Positions 1 to 9,476 are shown, counted from the first letter of the stretch. The stretch: DNA of 64,000 nt from Chitinophagales bacterium (GCA_040877935.1 JBBDNB010000048.1:62001-126000); one strand, 5' to 3'. The notes: generated from the letters alone by a model not told the origin. Made by a program: numbers and translations.

Positions 1-67
1 TTGTTTTCATCACCGATTATTCAATTTAACATTAGAAAACTTAATTTACTAAAAAAGTTTCTTGTCC

Positions 68-820
68 CTACTCCACCCTCTTCCTTTTCTTCTTTAGTTC
101 AAAATTCTCACCCAGATAAACTTTGCGTACTTGTGGATCGGCAGCCAATTCCTCGGCATTGCCCGATTTCAGTATTTGCCCTTCAAAAAGCAGATAGGCG
201 CGATCGGTAATGGACAGGGTTTCCTGCACATTGTGGTCGGTAATGAGAATGCCGATGTTCTTGAATTTCAGCTTTTCAACAATGTTCTGAATGTCTTCCA
301 CGGCAATTGGGTCAATTCCGGCAAAGGGTTCATCCAATAGTATAAACTTAGGGTCAACAGCCAGTGCACGGGCAATTTCTGTTCTTCTGCGCTCCCCACC
401 TGAAAGTATATTGCCTTCACTTTTGCGCACATGATCAAGCCCAAATTCATCAATCAACCTTTCCAGCTTTTCTTTTTGCTCGGTTTTGCTCAAATCGGTC
501 ATTTCCAAAATAGCTGCAATATTGTCTTCTATGGATAACTTCCTGAATACCGATGCTTCCTGAGGCAAATAGCCAATACCAAGTTGTGCCCTTTTGTACA
601 TAGGCAGTTTTGTAATTTCCTCACCATCGAGAAATACCTGGCCTCCATCGGGTTTGATCAGACCAACAGTCATGTAAAAAGTGGTGGTTTTCCCGGCTCC
701 ATTTGGCCCGAGCAGTCCCACTACTTCTCCCTGTTCTACTTCTACGGTAACTTTATCGACCACTCTGCGGCCTTTGTAGCTTTTAATCAGGTTTTCAGCT
801 CTTAGCTTCATCATCTTCAA
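68..820 (-). CDS. lptB: LPS export ABC transporter ATPase LptB
   Basis: This 250-residue cytoplasmic ATPase should power transport of lipopolysaccharide from the inner membrane through the Lpt bridge. The sequence shows a Walker A (GPNGAGKTT, about residues 39-47), an ABC signature (LSGGERRR), a Walker B ([12 protein letters not shown]) and a switch His in ITDHNVQE. The ID after the Walker B Asp-Glu and the DHNVQET segment are typical of LptB rather than of other ABC ATPases. The C-terminus is a short Lys/Arg-rich tail. The start overlaps the 3' end of recJ by 26 bp, so the two are probably cotranscribed; Met3 or Met4 are possible starts. No lptA, lptC or permease gene is in the window. Confidence 0.95.
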   Translation of the reverse strand: MKMMKLRAENLIKSYKGRRVVDKVTVEVEQGEVVGLLGPNGAGKTTTFYMTVGLIKPDGGQVFLDGEEITKLPMYKRAQLGIGYLPQEASVFRKLSIEDNIAAILEMTDLSKTEQKEKLERLIDEFGLDHVRKSEGNILSGGERRRTEIARALAVDPKFILLDEPFAGIDPIAVEDIQNIVEKLKFKNIGILITDHNVQETLSITDRAYLLFEGQILKSGNAEELAADPQVRKVYLGENFELKKKRKRVE

Positions 821-2519
821 ATTTAAGGTCTTTGACCATTAATTGTATATTGCTGTTTCCGTTCCACTCGTTTAAATCCAATGAATAGACCAGTGAAAAA
901 CGCGTTCCTTTTGAAATTCTCTTGAAATGTTTCGACTGCTGAAATGCGATTCCGCTTGCCCGGTAAGTATCATTCTGCATGACATCCAGTTTTAGATGTT
1001 CTTCTTTTACAATTTTGGAATACCGCGCATCCTTTAAGTGCCTACTGATAAACACTGGCCGCATATTGCCCGGCCCAAAAGGGGCAAATTGTTCTATCAA
1101 AGTGTAGAATTTTTGATCAGTAGCCAGGTCTAAACCCAATTCTGCATCAATTTCGATTTCGGGACTAAGGCATTTTTCAGGAATTGTTTCAGAAACAACC
1201 ATTTCAAATTTTTCGCTGAATGCAGTCAGGTTTTCTTTTTTAACGCTCAAACCTGCGGCATATTTATGTCCGCCAAACTGCTCAAGCAAATCGCTGCAGG
1301 CTTCTATGGCTTCATAAATGCTAAAGCCTTTTACCGAGCGTGCCGACCCTGTGGCCATGCCATTGCTTTCAGTAAATACTATTGTTGGCCTGTGGTAATT
1401 TTCAATTAGGCGGGAAGCAACGATGCCGATCACACCTTTGTGCCAGGTTTCGTGCCACAGCACAGTCGTTTTTTTATTGATCAACCCGGGTGATTCCCGG
1501 ATCATTTCCAGCGCTTGTTGTGTGATTTGCTTATCTGTTGTTTTGCGTTCGGTATTCTTCTCTTCCAGCAAAAAAGAGAGTTGATCTATTTCTTTTGGAC
1601 TTTCTGCAACCAACAGCCTTACGGCATTTTTACCGGAAGACATTCTGCCCGCTGCATTAATGCGGGGTGCAATGACAAAAACCAGGTTGGTAATATTCAG
1701 GTCTTTTTTCAACACAGCTTGTTCGATCATGGCCAATAATCCGGGGCGCGGATTTTTATTAATGCGCTTTAGTCCAAAATAGGCCAATACACGGTTTTCC
1801 CCGGTTATGGGCACAATATCGGCAGCAATACTCACCGCAACCAGGTCCAGTTGTTTTTCCAGCAGTTCAAAAGGAATATTCAATCGTTCGGCAAATGCCT
1901 GCATCAATTTAAAGCCCAGGCCGCAACCACTCAATTCCTTATAGGGATAATTGCAATCCGCCTGTTTGGGGTCAAGCAGGGCAAAGGCTTTTGGCAGTTC
2001 AGTACCAGGTAAATGGTGATCACAAATAATAAAATCCAGTCCTTTTTCATTGGCATAATTCATTTGCTCAATAGCTTTCACTCCACAGTCCAGCGCAATA
2101 ACGAGGGAAAAGTTATTTTCAGCGGCAAAATCTATCCCAGCTAAAGAAATGCCATAGCCTTCCCTGTAGCGATCGGGAATGTAGTAATCAATTCGATCTG
2201 GGAAAAAGTCTTTCAGGAAAGCATATACCAAAGCCACGGAGGTGGTTCCATCCACATCATAATCGCCATAGACCAAAATGCGCTCTTCATTTTTTAAAGC
2301 TTCTTCCAGGCGGTCAACAGCCTTTTCCATGTTTTTCATCAAAAAAGGATCGTGCAGATGCTCCATTGATGGACGAAAAAAACGATGTGCGGCATCATAG
2401 GTTTCAATGCCTCTTTGTACCAGCAATTGGCAAATAATGGGATGCACACCCAATTCCTGCTGAAGTATTTCAGCTTTCTGTGCATCAAAAGTTTTAAATG
2501 TCCATCTGTTTTCAGGCAT
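795..2519 (-). CDS. recJ: Single-stranded-DNA-specific exonuclease RecJ
   Basis: RecJ is the 5'-3' single-strand DNA exonuclease used in recombination and mismatch repair. The 574-residue length fits the family. The DHH phosphoesterase core is visible: [12 protein letters not shown] (metal-binding Asp residues, about residue 83 on), IICDHHLPG (the DHH motif), and [11 protein letters not shown] in the DHHA1 linker. The [10 protein letters not shown] segment is the DHHA1 motif, followed by a C-terminal OB-like domain. It lies upstream of lptB with overlapping ends. The start is the first Met of the frame and has a normal N-terminus for the family. Confidence 0.96.
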   Translation of the reverse strand: MPENRWTFKTFDAQKAEILQQELGVHPIICQLLVQRGIETYDAAHRFFRPSMEHLHDPFLMKNMEKAVDRLEEALKNEERILVYGDYDVDGTTSVALVYAFLKDFFPDRIDYYIPDRYREGYGISLAGIDFAAENNFSLVIALDCGVKAIEQMNYANEKGLDFIICDHHLPGTELPKAFALLDPKQADCNYPYKELSGCGLGFKLMQAFAERLNIPFELLEKQLDLVAVSIAADIVPITGENRVLAYFGLKRINKNPRPGLLAMIEQAVLKKDLNITNLVFVIAPRINAAGRMSSGKNAVRLLVAESPKEIDQLSFLLEEKNTERKTTDKQITQQALEMIRESPGLINKKTTVLWHETWHKGVIGIVASRLIENYHRPTIVFTESNGMATGSARSVKGFSIYEAIEACSDLLEQFGGHKYAAGLSVKKENLTAFSEKFEMVVSETIPEKCLSPEIEIDAELGLDLATDQKFYTLIEQFAPFGPGNMRPVFISRHLKDARYSKIVKEEHLKLDVMQNDTYRASGIAFQQSKHFKRISKGTRFSLVYSLDLNEWNGNSNIQLMVKDLKFEDDEAKS

Positions 2520-2583
2520 GCTGCTAAATTAATTGGTCTTTGCGACAATACAAGGTGATATCATAAAAAATAAATATAGGCTA

Positions 2584-4632
2584 CTAAAGAAAAATAATTT
2601 TGTGGTAAGCTTCTTGGCCTGTTGCATTTGTAAGCTTTAAAAAATAAATACCCGGTGGCAATTGAGCTCTTGAAATTTCCAATTGTTTTTTGTCTTTTAC
2701 AGGATGTCGCTGAAGTATATTACCAGAAAGATCCAATAATTGAACCTGTGCCAATGCTGAAAATTCAATCCTGATTCTGTCGCTTGCCGGATTTGGGTAA
2801 ACACTTATGCTTTCAAATTCAGAAGCCACACCATCCACAATATTTCTTTCTACAAATACGGAATCCGTTATAAGGCAACCTGCACCGGCCTGATCGCGCA
2901 GGCTCAAATAATACCAGCCGCTGCTCAAACTGGAAAGTGAATCCAGGGTATCGCCATTGGACCAGAAATAGGAGTAGGGTGGCCTTCCTCCTAAAATTTC
3001 AACTGAAGCAGTTCCATCCATTTCATTGTTGAGCTCTGGAGTGGAAGATAAATTTAAAAGCAGTGAATCGGGATTTTGAAATGCCAACTGTATTACTTTT
3101 TGGCAATTGTTGGTGTCAGAAATGGTGATAAAATATTGTCCGTTTTTAATCCCATAGCGCAGTGAATCTGAAAAAACATCATTCCACTGGAAAGTATAGG
3201 GTGTCTGTCCCTGGGTAATTTGGATATTCACTGTTCCGTCATTGTCGCCCGGGCAGGTGATTTCTGATTTCAATACATTTGTTTCCAGGCAAGAAACGCA
3301 TTGATCTGAAAGGAATAGTTCCAAGCCCTTGAAAAGATTCAGCCGGCCATTGCTTTTTGTTTTGCCAATTAAACCCGGCAGCCATTCTGCACCTTCAAGG
3401 ATAAATTGCTTTATGATCAAAGCCTGGTCAACAGGTTTTAAGAAAAACGAATCGCAGCCGGCAGCATAGAACAAAGAAGCCGCGCCAGTAACCACCGGTG
3501 CTGCCATAGATGTACCACTGCTGACGCCAAACTGGTCATTGGGTCTTACAGTGTAAATGGCCGTACCCGGAGCCCCGAGGTCTATGTGTTTCTTTCCAAA
3601 ACCTGCTGCTGAAAGTTGGTCATTGCGATTGGTACTTGTTACCGCTATTAAATATGGACTGCTGCAATGGGAGGGAATGTCACCTGTTATATCAATGTTT
3701 TTTAGCTGGTTGCTGGTAGCGGCCACACTCAGAATTCCAACCGAACCAAGCGAATCATAAAGGCTGCACCAAAGCGGAAACTCATCTTCAAAAGCATTGT
3801 CCACACCAAAAGAGGAATTGGCTGCAACAATATAGGCCCCTTGCGCTCCATTGCTCTGATTGTATAATTTCCGTTGGTCGAAAAGGTAAGAATAGGCTCC
3901 AATAATTTCTGCTTCTGAATAATCCGCAACAGCAACCGGCATGATCTGTACATTCCAGTTGACACCACAAACCCCAAAATTATTATTGCCAATGGCAGCA
4001 GCCGCTCCGGCTACAGTAGTTCCGTGATTGTTGACCAATATCACGCCATTTTGCGCAAAAGCATTCCAGCCATTATAGTCATCGATGTAGCCATTGCCAT
4101 CATCGTCAATTCCATTGTTGGGAATTTCCTGGTAATTTTTCCAGAGGTTCAGGTCACTGCTTTGCAGATCAATGCCTTCATCAACTATGGCAATTACAAT
4201 GGTATCGCCCCTGGCAGTTACCCCCGAATTTCCAGTTGCAAAATCCCATGCCAGTTCAGATTGAATATCAGCTCCTGCTGTCCCTCCATTAATACCTGTA
4301 TTGTTGTGGTGCCATTGCTGGGCATAGCCCGGATCGTTGGGAGCGGTTTGGCGGGGAGATGCCTTTCTGTTGGGCTGGATGTGTTGCACCATTTCCCATC
4401 GGCTCAGTTCCTTCATGCATTTTTCCTTCTGTGTTTCCGGAATTTCAAAGAGGTAAATGTTCCAGGATTTGGAGAGGGTTTTGGAGAATTTAAGATTGGG
4501 AAAGGTTTTTTGTGTCTGTTGAAAAAAGCTGTCGAACTGCTGTTGCTTCTGCAATTGCACAATTATTTCACTTGCCAAAACTTGAATGGACAGCAATAAT
4601 GAAAAAAATAAAAAGCCGAATTTTTGGAGCAT
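2584..4632 (-). CDS. Secreted S8 subtilisin-like serine protease with T9SS type A sorting domain
   Basis: A 682-residue secreted peptidase. Residues 1-21 form a signal peptide. A prodomain-like region follows to about residue 95. The S8 catalytic residues are visible: Asp151 (IVDEGIDL), His203 (NNHGTTVAG), oxyanion Asn272 (VAANSSFG) and Ser375 (GTSMAAPV). After the protease domain come two short SprB-like repeats (CPGDNDGTVNIQITQG; ASVEILGGRPPYSYFWSNGD). The C-terminal 75 residues are a T9SS type A sorting domain (VYPNPASDRIRIEF ... GIYFLKL). It should be exported by Sec, cross the outer membrane by T9SS and be released or anchored at the surface. The substrate is unknown. It appears to be monocistronic. 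Confidence 0.93.
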   Translation of the reverse strand: MLQKFGFLFFSLLLSIQVLASEIIVQLQKQQQFDSFFQQTQKTFPNLKFSKTLSKSWNIYLFEIPETQKEKCMKELSRWEMVQHIQPNRKASPRQTAPNDPGYAQQWHHNNTGINGGTAGADIQSELAWDFATGNSGVTARGDTIVIAIVDEGIDLQSSDLNLWKNYQEIPNNGIDDDGNGYIDDYNGWNAFAQNGVILVNNHGTTVAGAAAAIGNNNFGVCGVNWNVQIMPVAVADYSEAEIIGAYSYLFDQRKLYNQSNGAQGAYIVAANSSFGVDNAFEDEFPLWCSLYDSLGSVGILSVAATSNQLKNIDITGDIPSHCSSPYLIAVTSTNRNDQLSAAGFGKKHIDLGAPGTAIYTVRPNDQFGVSSGTSMAAPVVTGAASLFYAAGCDSFFLKPVDQALIIKQFILEGAEWLPGLIGKTKSNGRLNLFKGLELFLSDQCVSCLETNVLKSEITCPGDNDGTVNIQITQGQTPYTFQWNDVFSDSLRYGIKNGQYFITISDTNNCQKVIQLAFQNPDSLLLNLSSTPELNNEMDGTASVEILGGRPPYSYFWSNGDTLDSLSSLSSGWYYLSLRDQAGAGCLITDSVFVERNIVDGVASEFESISVYPNPASDRIRIEFSALAQVQLLDLSGNILQRHPVKDKKQLEISRAQLPPGIYFLKLTNATGQEAYHKIIFL

Positions 4633-4713
4633 CTAAAGAATAATTACTGCAAGGTAGTATAAGTTCAGAAAATGTGCTGGGGTGTAGATTTTTTAAAATT
4701 TTGTATTCAAAAA

Positions 4714-4739
4714 TTCCAATGGGTCATGACCCATTGGAA
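4714..4739. repeat. Perfect 26-bp palindrome, copy 1 (terminator-like on the minus strand)
   Basis: The 26 bp are exactly self-complementary, with core CCAATGGGTCATGACCCATTGG. On the minus strand the palindrome is followed by TTTTTG, so it could act as a terminator for the decayed toxin-antitoxin operon at 4824-5116. The same core recurs at 5219-5254 on the other side of that operon. Confidence 0.8.
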
Positions 4740-4823
4740 GACTCATTGGAATAATAGTAACTTTTAATTTCTCTTGTTTTGGTCGGATGCGGTCACAATT
4801 TACGACCGTATGTCTTTCTCTAT

Positions 4824-4883
4824 TTACATGTAATTAATCTCTTCCTGTCTTGCCCTTAGCGAATATCTAATTTCGAAAGGCAT
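4824..4883 (-). pseudogene. 5' stub of a RelE/ParE-type toxin gene
   Basis: Directly after the antitoxin, its TGA stop overlaps an ATG (TGATG coupling). From that ATG the minus strand reads MPFEIRYSLRARQEEINYM and then a TAA. This resembles the first strand and helix of RelE/ParE-family toxins, which commonly begin with a short hydrophobic strand, then S-x-x-A-x-x-E-I/L. Nothing after the stop, in any minus-strand frame I read, continues a toxin. The downstream 80 bp to the palindrome is AT-rich and has no reading frame. The toxin therefore seems inactivated and mostly deleted. The family call rests on only 19 residues plus the antitoxin context. Confidence 0.6.
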
Positions 4884-5116
4884 CAGAAATTGTATTTAGC
4901 TTCGATAGCATCTTTCACACTTTCATGTGAGACATATTGGCCTTTATCTAATTGTTCCAGACCTTCATTAATTGCAGCTTTGTCAAGATCATTCAGCTCA
5001 TCCCAAATGTCTGGGCTTTTCTTTTCAAATACTTCTTTGAGCTGCTGCAAGATTTCAACTTCATTGGTATTGAGCAATAAGTGTATTAACTTGATTTTTG
5101 TAGCTTGAATGTCCAT
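4883..5116 (-). CDS. Orphan antitoxin, addiction-module component family
   Basis: A 77-residue acidic protein that matches the pattern of the addiction module component family: an N-terminal helix with LLLNTNEVEILQQL, then a central WDEL motif, an EGLEQLDKGQ motif, SHESV, and a short charged C-terminus. Such proteins neutralise RelE/ParE-like toxins and usually sit directly upstream of them. Here the toxin frame that overlaps the stop codon is broken after 19 codons, so the antitoxin is an orphan locally. It could still counter related toxins elsewhere, for example the RelE-type protein at 45631-45963. That last point is speculation. Confidence 0.72.
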   Translation of the reverse strand: MDIQATKIKLIHLLLNTNEVEILQQLKEVFEKKSPDIWDELNDLDKAAINEGLEQLDKGQYVSHESVKDAIEAKYNF

Positions 5117-5218
5117 GATTAAACGGCTTTTAATTAAAATTACAACGTAAGTTCACATCGATAGGGTTTCCTTTTATGAAATTAGTGAAATGGCTTTAAA
5201 AATTCATTATTTATAAAC

Positions 5219-5254
5219 TTCAGTTCCAATGGGTCATGACCCATTGGAACTGAA
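5219..5254. repeat. Perfect 36-bp palindrome, copy 2 (between kmo stop and the antitoxin)
   Basis: The core is identical to the palindrome at 4714-4739, but the self-complementarity extends 5 bp further on each side, giving 36 bp. It starts 13 bp beyond the kmo stop codon on the minus strand, so it may form the kmo operon's terminator hairpin, although no clean T-run follows. The two copies bracket the antitoxin and the toxin stub. Confidence 0.8.
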
Positions 5255-5267
5255 AGAATCGTTTTCA

Positions 5268-6614
5268 TTAATTGCCAGTATTGACCAACTCATTGAATAT
5301 TTTCTCTAAAATTTCATCAGCCTCACCCCTATCAATTTTCTCGACAATCTCTTTCAAATTATTCTTCCTGTTTTGAAAATAGCGATTGTACTGCTGTCCT
5401 TTTTGCCAGGCTTCTGAATAGGAGACATCGCTAAAGGTTACGAGTGAATACATGGGTTTGAAATCATTGGGGTATTTTTCCTGAATGGCTTTTTCAATCT
5501 TCTTTTGCAAAAGGAATTGTTCATCGGCCACCAAATCGCGCATTTCAATGAAATTGTGCAGGGCCAAATCAGCAATGGCATCACCATCGGGTTTGCGCAT
5601 TTGTCCAAAAGTATTGATCATCTCCGGCCATTTTTCGGAATTATTTTCCCACATTTCATCCAACAGATAACAATCTTCAAAACCGGCATTCATGCCCTGT
5701 CCGTAAAAGGGCACAATGGCATGTGCCGCATCGCCCAGCAGGCAATATTTATCGCCATAGGTCCAGGGGAAACATTTAACTGTTACCAGACTTGAAGTCG
5801 GATTTTCAAAAAATTCTTCTGTCAAATGCGGCATTAAAGCTTTAGCATCGGGAAAATATTCCTCAAAAAAAGCATTGACCGAAGCTTCATCTTTCAACTG
5901 CTCAAATGAAACAGAGCCTTCAAAAGCGAGGAACAGCGTACAGGTAAAACTCCCATCCTGATTGGGCAGGGCAATCAACATAAACTTTTTGCGCGGCCAA
6001 ATATGCAGGGCATTATTCTCCATTTTAAAACTGCCATCTGCATTGGGCTTAATGCTCAGTTCTTTGTAGCCATGCGCCAGATATTTTTGCTCATAATCAA
6101 AGCGGTCGGTACGCTGCATGGTGCTTCGAATGGCTGAAAATGCGCCATCAGTGCCAAAGACCAAATCGTAATCAAGCGATTTTCCATCAACCAATAATTG
6201 CAAATTGTCCTTATCAAATCCTTCGCAAGGCTGCTCAAAATGGAAATTGACATTCTCCAACTTTTCGGCATTTTCCACCAGCAATTTATTCAATCCGCCC
6301 CTTGAAATGGAATTGATAAACTCACCTTCCCTGCCATAAGGCTGCAAATGTGTGCTGCCGTCCAATTCGTGAATGAGCCGTCCATGCATGGGAATGGCCA
6401 TTTTTTTCACCTCCTCCAGCAAGCCTACTTTTTCCAGTGCTTTCAATCCTCTTCTGCTCAGTGCCAAGTTGATGGAACGACCTGAGTCTGCTCCTTTTTT
6501 GCGCATATCGGGCCTGCGTTCGAAAACATCCACAGCATATCCTTTTTGTCCGAGAAATAAGGTCCACAGCGACCCCACCAATCCTGCTCCTGTAATGGCT
6601 ATTTTTTTACGCAT
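5268..6614 (-). CDS. kmo: Kynurenine 3-monooxygenase
   Basis: This FAD-dependent hydroxylase converts L-kynurenine to 3-hydroxykynurenine with NADPH and oxygen. The 448 residues fit the family. The N-terminus has the Rossmann motif (ITGAGLVGSLWTLFL) and the conserved GRSINLALSRRG segment of KMO. The second FAD motif is CLLGDAAHAIVPFYGQGMNAG, the usual KMO form. The C-terminal portion is more hydrophilic than in eukaryotic enzymes and shows no obvious membrane anchor. It overlaps kynU by 8 bp and is the last gene of the kynurenine operon. Confidence 0.96.
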   Translation of the reverse strand: MRKKIAITGAGLVGSLWTLFLGQKGYAVDVFERRPDMRKKGADSGRSINLALSRRGLKALEKVGLLEEVKKMAIPMHGRLIHELDGSTHLQPYGREGEFINSISRGGLNKLLVENAEKLENVNFHFEQPCEGFDKDNLQLLVDGKSLDYDLVFGTDGAFSAIRSTMQRTDRFDYEQKYLAHGYKELSIKPNADGSFKMENNALHIWPRKKFMLIALPNQDGSFTCTLFLAFEGSVSFEQLKDEASVNAFFEEYFPDAKALMPHLTEEFFENPTSSLVTVKCFPWTYGDKYCLLGDAAHAIVPFYGQGMNAGFEDCYLLDEMWENNSEKWPEMINTFGQMRKPDGDAIADLALHNFIEMRDLVADEQFLLQKKIEKAIQEKYPNDFKPMYSLVTFSDVSYSEAWQKGQQYNRYFQNRKNNLKEIVEKIDRGEADEILEKIFNELVNTGN

Positions 6615-7842
6615 TAATCTTGTTTATAATTTTTGCAAACTGTCTCACTTCCTCTTCCGTATTGTACATGGGCACTGGTGCCACGCGAATCACATTGGGC
6701 TCTCGCCAATCAGCAATTATGCCTTGTTTGCGCATTTCCTCAAAAATCTTTTTGCCGTTTTTACCCGTCAAAATCGATAGCTGACACCCTCTTTGTCCCG
6801 GATCTTTGGGCGTAATGATTTCAAGACCTGGATTATCCTGAATCAATTGTTCCAACAATCCGGTCAATTGTAGGCTTTTAACCCTTAGTTTTTCCATACC
6901 CGCCTCATTAAACAATTCCAGCGAAGCTTTGTGCGCAATCATATTAAAAACCTGCGCATTGCTCAATTGCCAACCGGCTGCGCCTTCCTGTGGCACAAAT
7001 CCCTTTTTCATTTTAAAACGCTCGCTTTCGGCATTGCCCCACCATCCCGCGAAGCGTGGCAACTCCTTGTTCTTACCGTGTTTTTCGTGCACAAAAACGC
7101 CCCCCACCGCTCCGGGACCGCTGTTTAAATATTTGTAGGTACACCACACGGCAAAATCCACCTGCCAATCGTGCAATTGCAAAGGAACATTTCCGGCAGC
7201 ATGGGCCAAATCAAATCCGGCCAATGCCCCTGCCTCATGCGCAGCTTTGGTGATGGATTTTAGATCGAAAAATTGCCCGGTATAATATTGTACTCCGCTG
7301 AACAAAACCAGTGCTAGCTCTTCTTTGTGCTTATGAATTTCATCCAAAATATCCTCGGGGCGCAGGCAATGCTCGCCTTTTCTTGGCTGCACTTCAATCA
7401 CTGCATCATCATAATCGTAGCCGTGAAATTTCACCTGACTTTCCACCGCATATTGATCGGAGGGAAAAGCCCCTGCTTCCATCATGATTTTGTAGCGATT
7501 CCCTTTGGGGCGGTAAAAGCTGACCAACATCAAATGCAAGTTGACCGAGAGGCTGTTCATCAGCACCACTTCTTTTTCCTTTGCCCCCACAAGCTTGGCT
7601 GCCCCTTTGAAAAAATGATGGTATTTAAACCAGGGATTCTGTGCATTGAAATGTCCTTCTACACCCAAATTTTTCCAGTCTTCCAGCTCCTGTCGAATTA
7701 AATATTTGGTGGATTTGGGCTGCAATCCCAGAGAATTTCCACAAAAATACACCAGCTTTTTTCCGTTTTCACGGGGAATATGAAATTGATCGCGCATACT
7801 GAAATTCTCCCCCTCAGTCTTCTCAATTTTTTCTTCAGACAT
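6607..7842 (-). CDS. kynU: Kynureninase
   Basis: A 411-residue PLP enzyme that cleaves 3-hydroxykynurenine to 3-hydroxyanthranilate and alanine. The PLP lysine motif is TYKYLNSGPGAVGG, and the upstream FDLAHAAGN holds the cofactor Asp. YFCGNSLGLQP near the N-terminus is also typical. Its start codon abuts the stop of the unknown secreted protein gene (TAAATG), and its 3' end overlaps kmo by 8 bp. This arrangement points to translational coupling within one operon. Confidence 0.97.
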   Translation of the reverse strand: MSEEKIEKTEGENFSMRDQFHIPRENGKKLVYFCGNSLGLQPKSTKYLIRQELEDWKNLGVEGHFNAQNPWFKYHHFFKGAAKLVGAKEKEVVLMNSLSVNLHLMLVSFYRPKGNRYKIMMEAGAFPSDQYAVESQVKFHGYDYDDAVIEVQPRKGEHCLRPEDILDEIHKHKEELALVLFSGVQYYTGQFFDLKSITKAAHEAGALAGFDLAHAAGNVPLQLHDWQVDFAVWCTYKYLNSGPGAVGGVFVHEKHGKNKELPRFAGWWGNAESERFKMKKGFVPQEGAAGWQLSNAQVFNMIAHKASLELFNEAGMEKLRVKSLQLTGLLEQLIQDNPGLEIITPKDPGQRGCQLSILTGKNGKKIFEEMRKQGIIADWREPNVIRVAPVPMYNTEEEVRQFAKIINKINA

Positions 7843-8745
7843 TTATTTCAATTTTTTCAATTCTTTTTTACCGATTCTATCAAACAGAACACCTTTTAAA
7901 TTTCCCGAAGTGTGGGTAGTCCCATAGCTGCCCGAAGTATTGCTCACCGCTCCAACTGACAATTGCACCAATGCCAGGCATCTGCCCGTTCCTGCCTCCC
8001 AAATACTGAGTGCGGCACCGCCCTTATCATCTTGCGAATAGTAGGCATAAGCCTTGGAGCTGTCCTTGTTTTTAATGGCTTCGCCCACCTCTGCTTCATC
8101 GGATAATTTGATATTGTACTTGTAATATTTTTTGTACTCCCCGCTTTGTGCCAATTCATTATTGCAAAGATTTTTTTCCAAGAGCAATGTTTTGTTGGGC
8201 AATTCACTTGAGGCTTCTTTAATGATTTTGTAAGGATCTATCAAAGACCACTTGCCCTCGTTTTTTGCGGTGTGCTCCCATTGCCAGGAGAGATTGCGAA
8301 CGAAATCGGGCAATTTGTGCAGGTACTGTTCGTCAAAATTATAAAAGGAATTTTCCTCGTGGTGAATAAATGTATAAAAGGCTTTCCAGCGTTTGGTATT
8401 CAGTTCCTCAGCTCCTTCCTTGTTCTCGACAATAGCCAACAAAGTGGAGTAATGCACACTTGTTCCCATTTTTTTGTAGGTATCGGTCAGCATCAGGAAA
8501 AAATACTTTGGATTACCAATATACTGTTTCATTTCTTCCTTATAGGTAAAAATAAAAGGGGTGTGTTTCCAGTTTTCTTCCACGGCTTTTTTCAGAGCCT
8601 GATTGTGCACCTCATCGCCATTGAGCACCACTGCCATGGTACCTGACTGTAATTGTTGAAATCCCTCTTCATTGATTTTTCCCAATTGGGCAAATGCGAC
8701 CATATTGGCAATCAACAGCATAATTAAAAATGTTGTTTGTTTCAT
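7843..8745 (-). CDS. Secreted protein of unknown function inside the kynurenine operon
   Basis: I do not recognise this 300-residue protein. The frame is open further upstream, but the ATG at 8745 gives a clear signal peptide (MKQTTFLIMLLIANMVAFAQ), so I chose it. The mature part is rich in Lys and Glu. It has no Cys cluster, no repeat and no T9SS tail. Its C-terminal third has the segment GGAALSIWEAGTGRCLALVQ and ends in a basic KKELKKLK. It sits between haaO and kynU, with its stop directly abutting the kynU start, so it should be coexpressed. A periplasmic or secreted protein in an otherwise cytosolic pathway is unexpected. Confidence 0.85.
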   Translation of the reverse strand: MKQTTFLIMLLIANMVAFAQLGKINEEGFQQLQSGTMAVVLNGDEVHNQALKKAVEENWKHTPFIFTYKEEMKQYIGNPKYFFLMLTDTYKKMGTSVHYSTLLAIVENKEGAEELNTKRWKAFYTFIHHEENSFYNFDEQYLHKLPDFVRNLSWQWEHTAKNEGKWSLIDPYKIIKEASSELPNKTLLLEKNLCNNELAQSGEYKKYYKYNIKLSDEAEVGEAIKNKDSSKAYAYYSQDDKGGAALSIWEAGTGRCLALVQLSVGAVSNTSGSYGTTHTSGNLKGVLFDRIGKKELKKLK

Positions 8746-8960
8746 TGTTTTTGTTTTTTGATGATGGTATAAAAATAATGATTTAAGTGCTTTGGTTGGT
8801 TTAGCGATTAGAAGTCGCTCCAACATAATTTGGATATTATACATCCCACATTTTATGTCAAATGGATGATGGAAAAATTTTAATGGAAAATGTAAAGCTT
8901 TTATTTCCGGGACTAATCACACATTTACCATTTTACATCTTACATGCAACATTTGACATT

Positions 8961-9476
8961 TCACGGCCTATCCATCACTGTTCCGCATTTATCACAGGTG
9001 CGGTATTCCTCATTTTTGTAGAAATTCTCCATCACTACGGGCAGTTGTTTTACAATGTCTTCCAGTTCAAAATATTCCTCGTAGAGCAAATGATTGCAAT
9101 TTTCGCAAAACCACTGAAAACCATCTTTTTCGCCCGGTCTGCGATAGCGTTCAATGACCAGGCCAATAGAGCCGGCTGATCTTTGTGGAGAATGTGGCAC
9201 TTTGGGTGGCAAAAGAAAAATCTCCCCTTCCTTGATTTGAATATCTCGGGGCTGACCGTTTTCCATCACGCGCAAAATGATATTGCCTTCCAATTGATAG
9301 AAAAACTCCTCGCCTTCATTGTAGTGGAAATCCTTTCGGGAATTGGGGCCACCCACCACCATTACTATAAAATCGTCATTGTCTTTAAATACTTGCTGAT
9401 TGCCAACGGGAGGTTTGAGCAAATTGCGGTGTTCGTCAATCCATTTTTTGAAATTGAAAGGAGCTGAAAGTGCCAT
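8961..9476 (-). CDS. haaO: 3-hydroxyanthranilate 3,4-dioxygenase
   Basis: This cupin dioxygenase opens the ring of 3-hydroxyanthranilate; the product cyclises to quinolinate, the NAD precursor. The 171 residues fit the bacterial form. The iron ligands are visible as His51, Glu57 (HYNEGEEFFY) and His95 (PKVPHSPQ), at the positions known for the bacterial enzyme. The C-terminus keeps the extra rubredoxin-like site with Cys124, Cys127, Cys161 and Cys164. It is the first gene of the operon with the secreted unknown, kynU and kmo. Tryptophan dioxygenase, formamidase and quinolinate phosphoribosyltransferase are not in the window. Confidence 0.96.
   Translation of the reverse strand: MALSAPFNFKKWIDEHRNLLKPPVGNQQVFKDNDDFIVMVVGGPNSRKDFHYNEGEEFFYQLEGNIILRVMENGQPRDIQIKEGEIFLLPPKVPHSPQRSAGSIGLVIERYRRPGEKDGFQWFCENCNHLLYEEYFELEDIVKQLPVVMENFYKNEEYRTCDKCGTVMDRP

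Noticed and set aside
1-67. Coding sequence at the left window edge
   Set aside because: The plus-strand frame there runs into lptB antisense and shows no family features; this is the gap after lptB.
4632-4713. A further gene between the protease and the first palindrome
   Set aside because: No reading frame with a reasonable start is present. The stretch is AT-rich upstream sequence of the protease gene.
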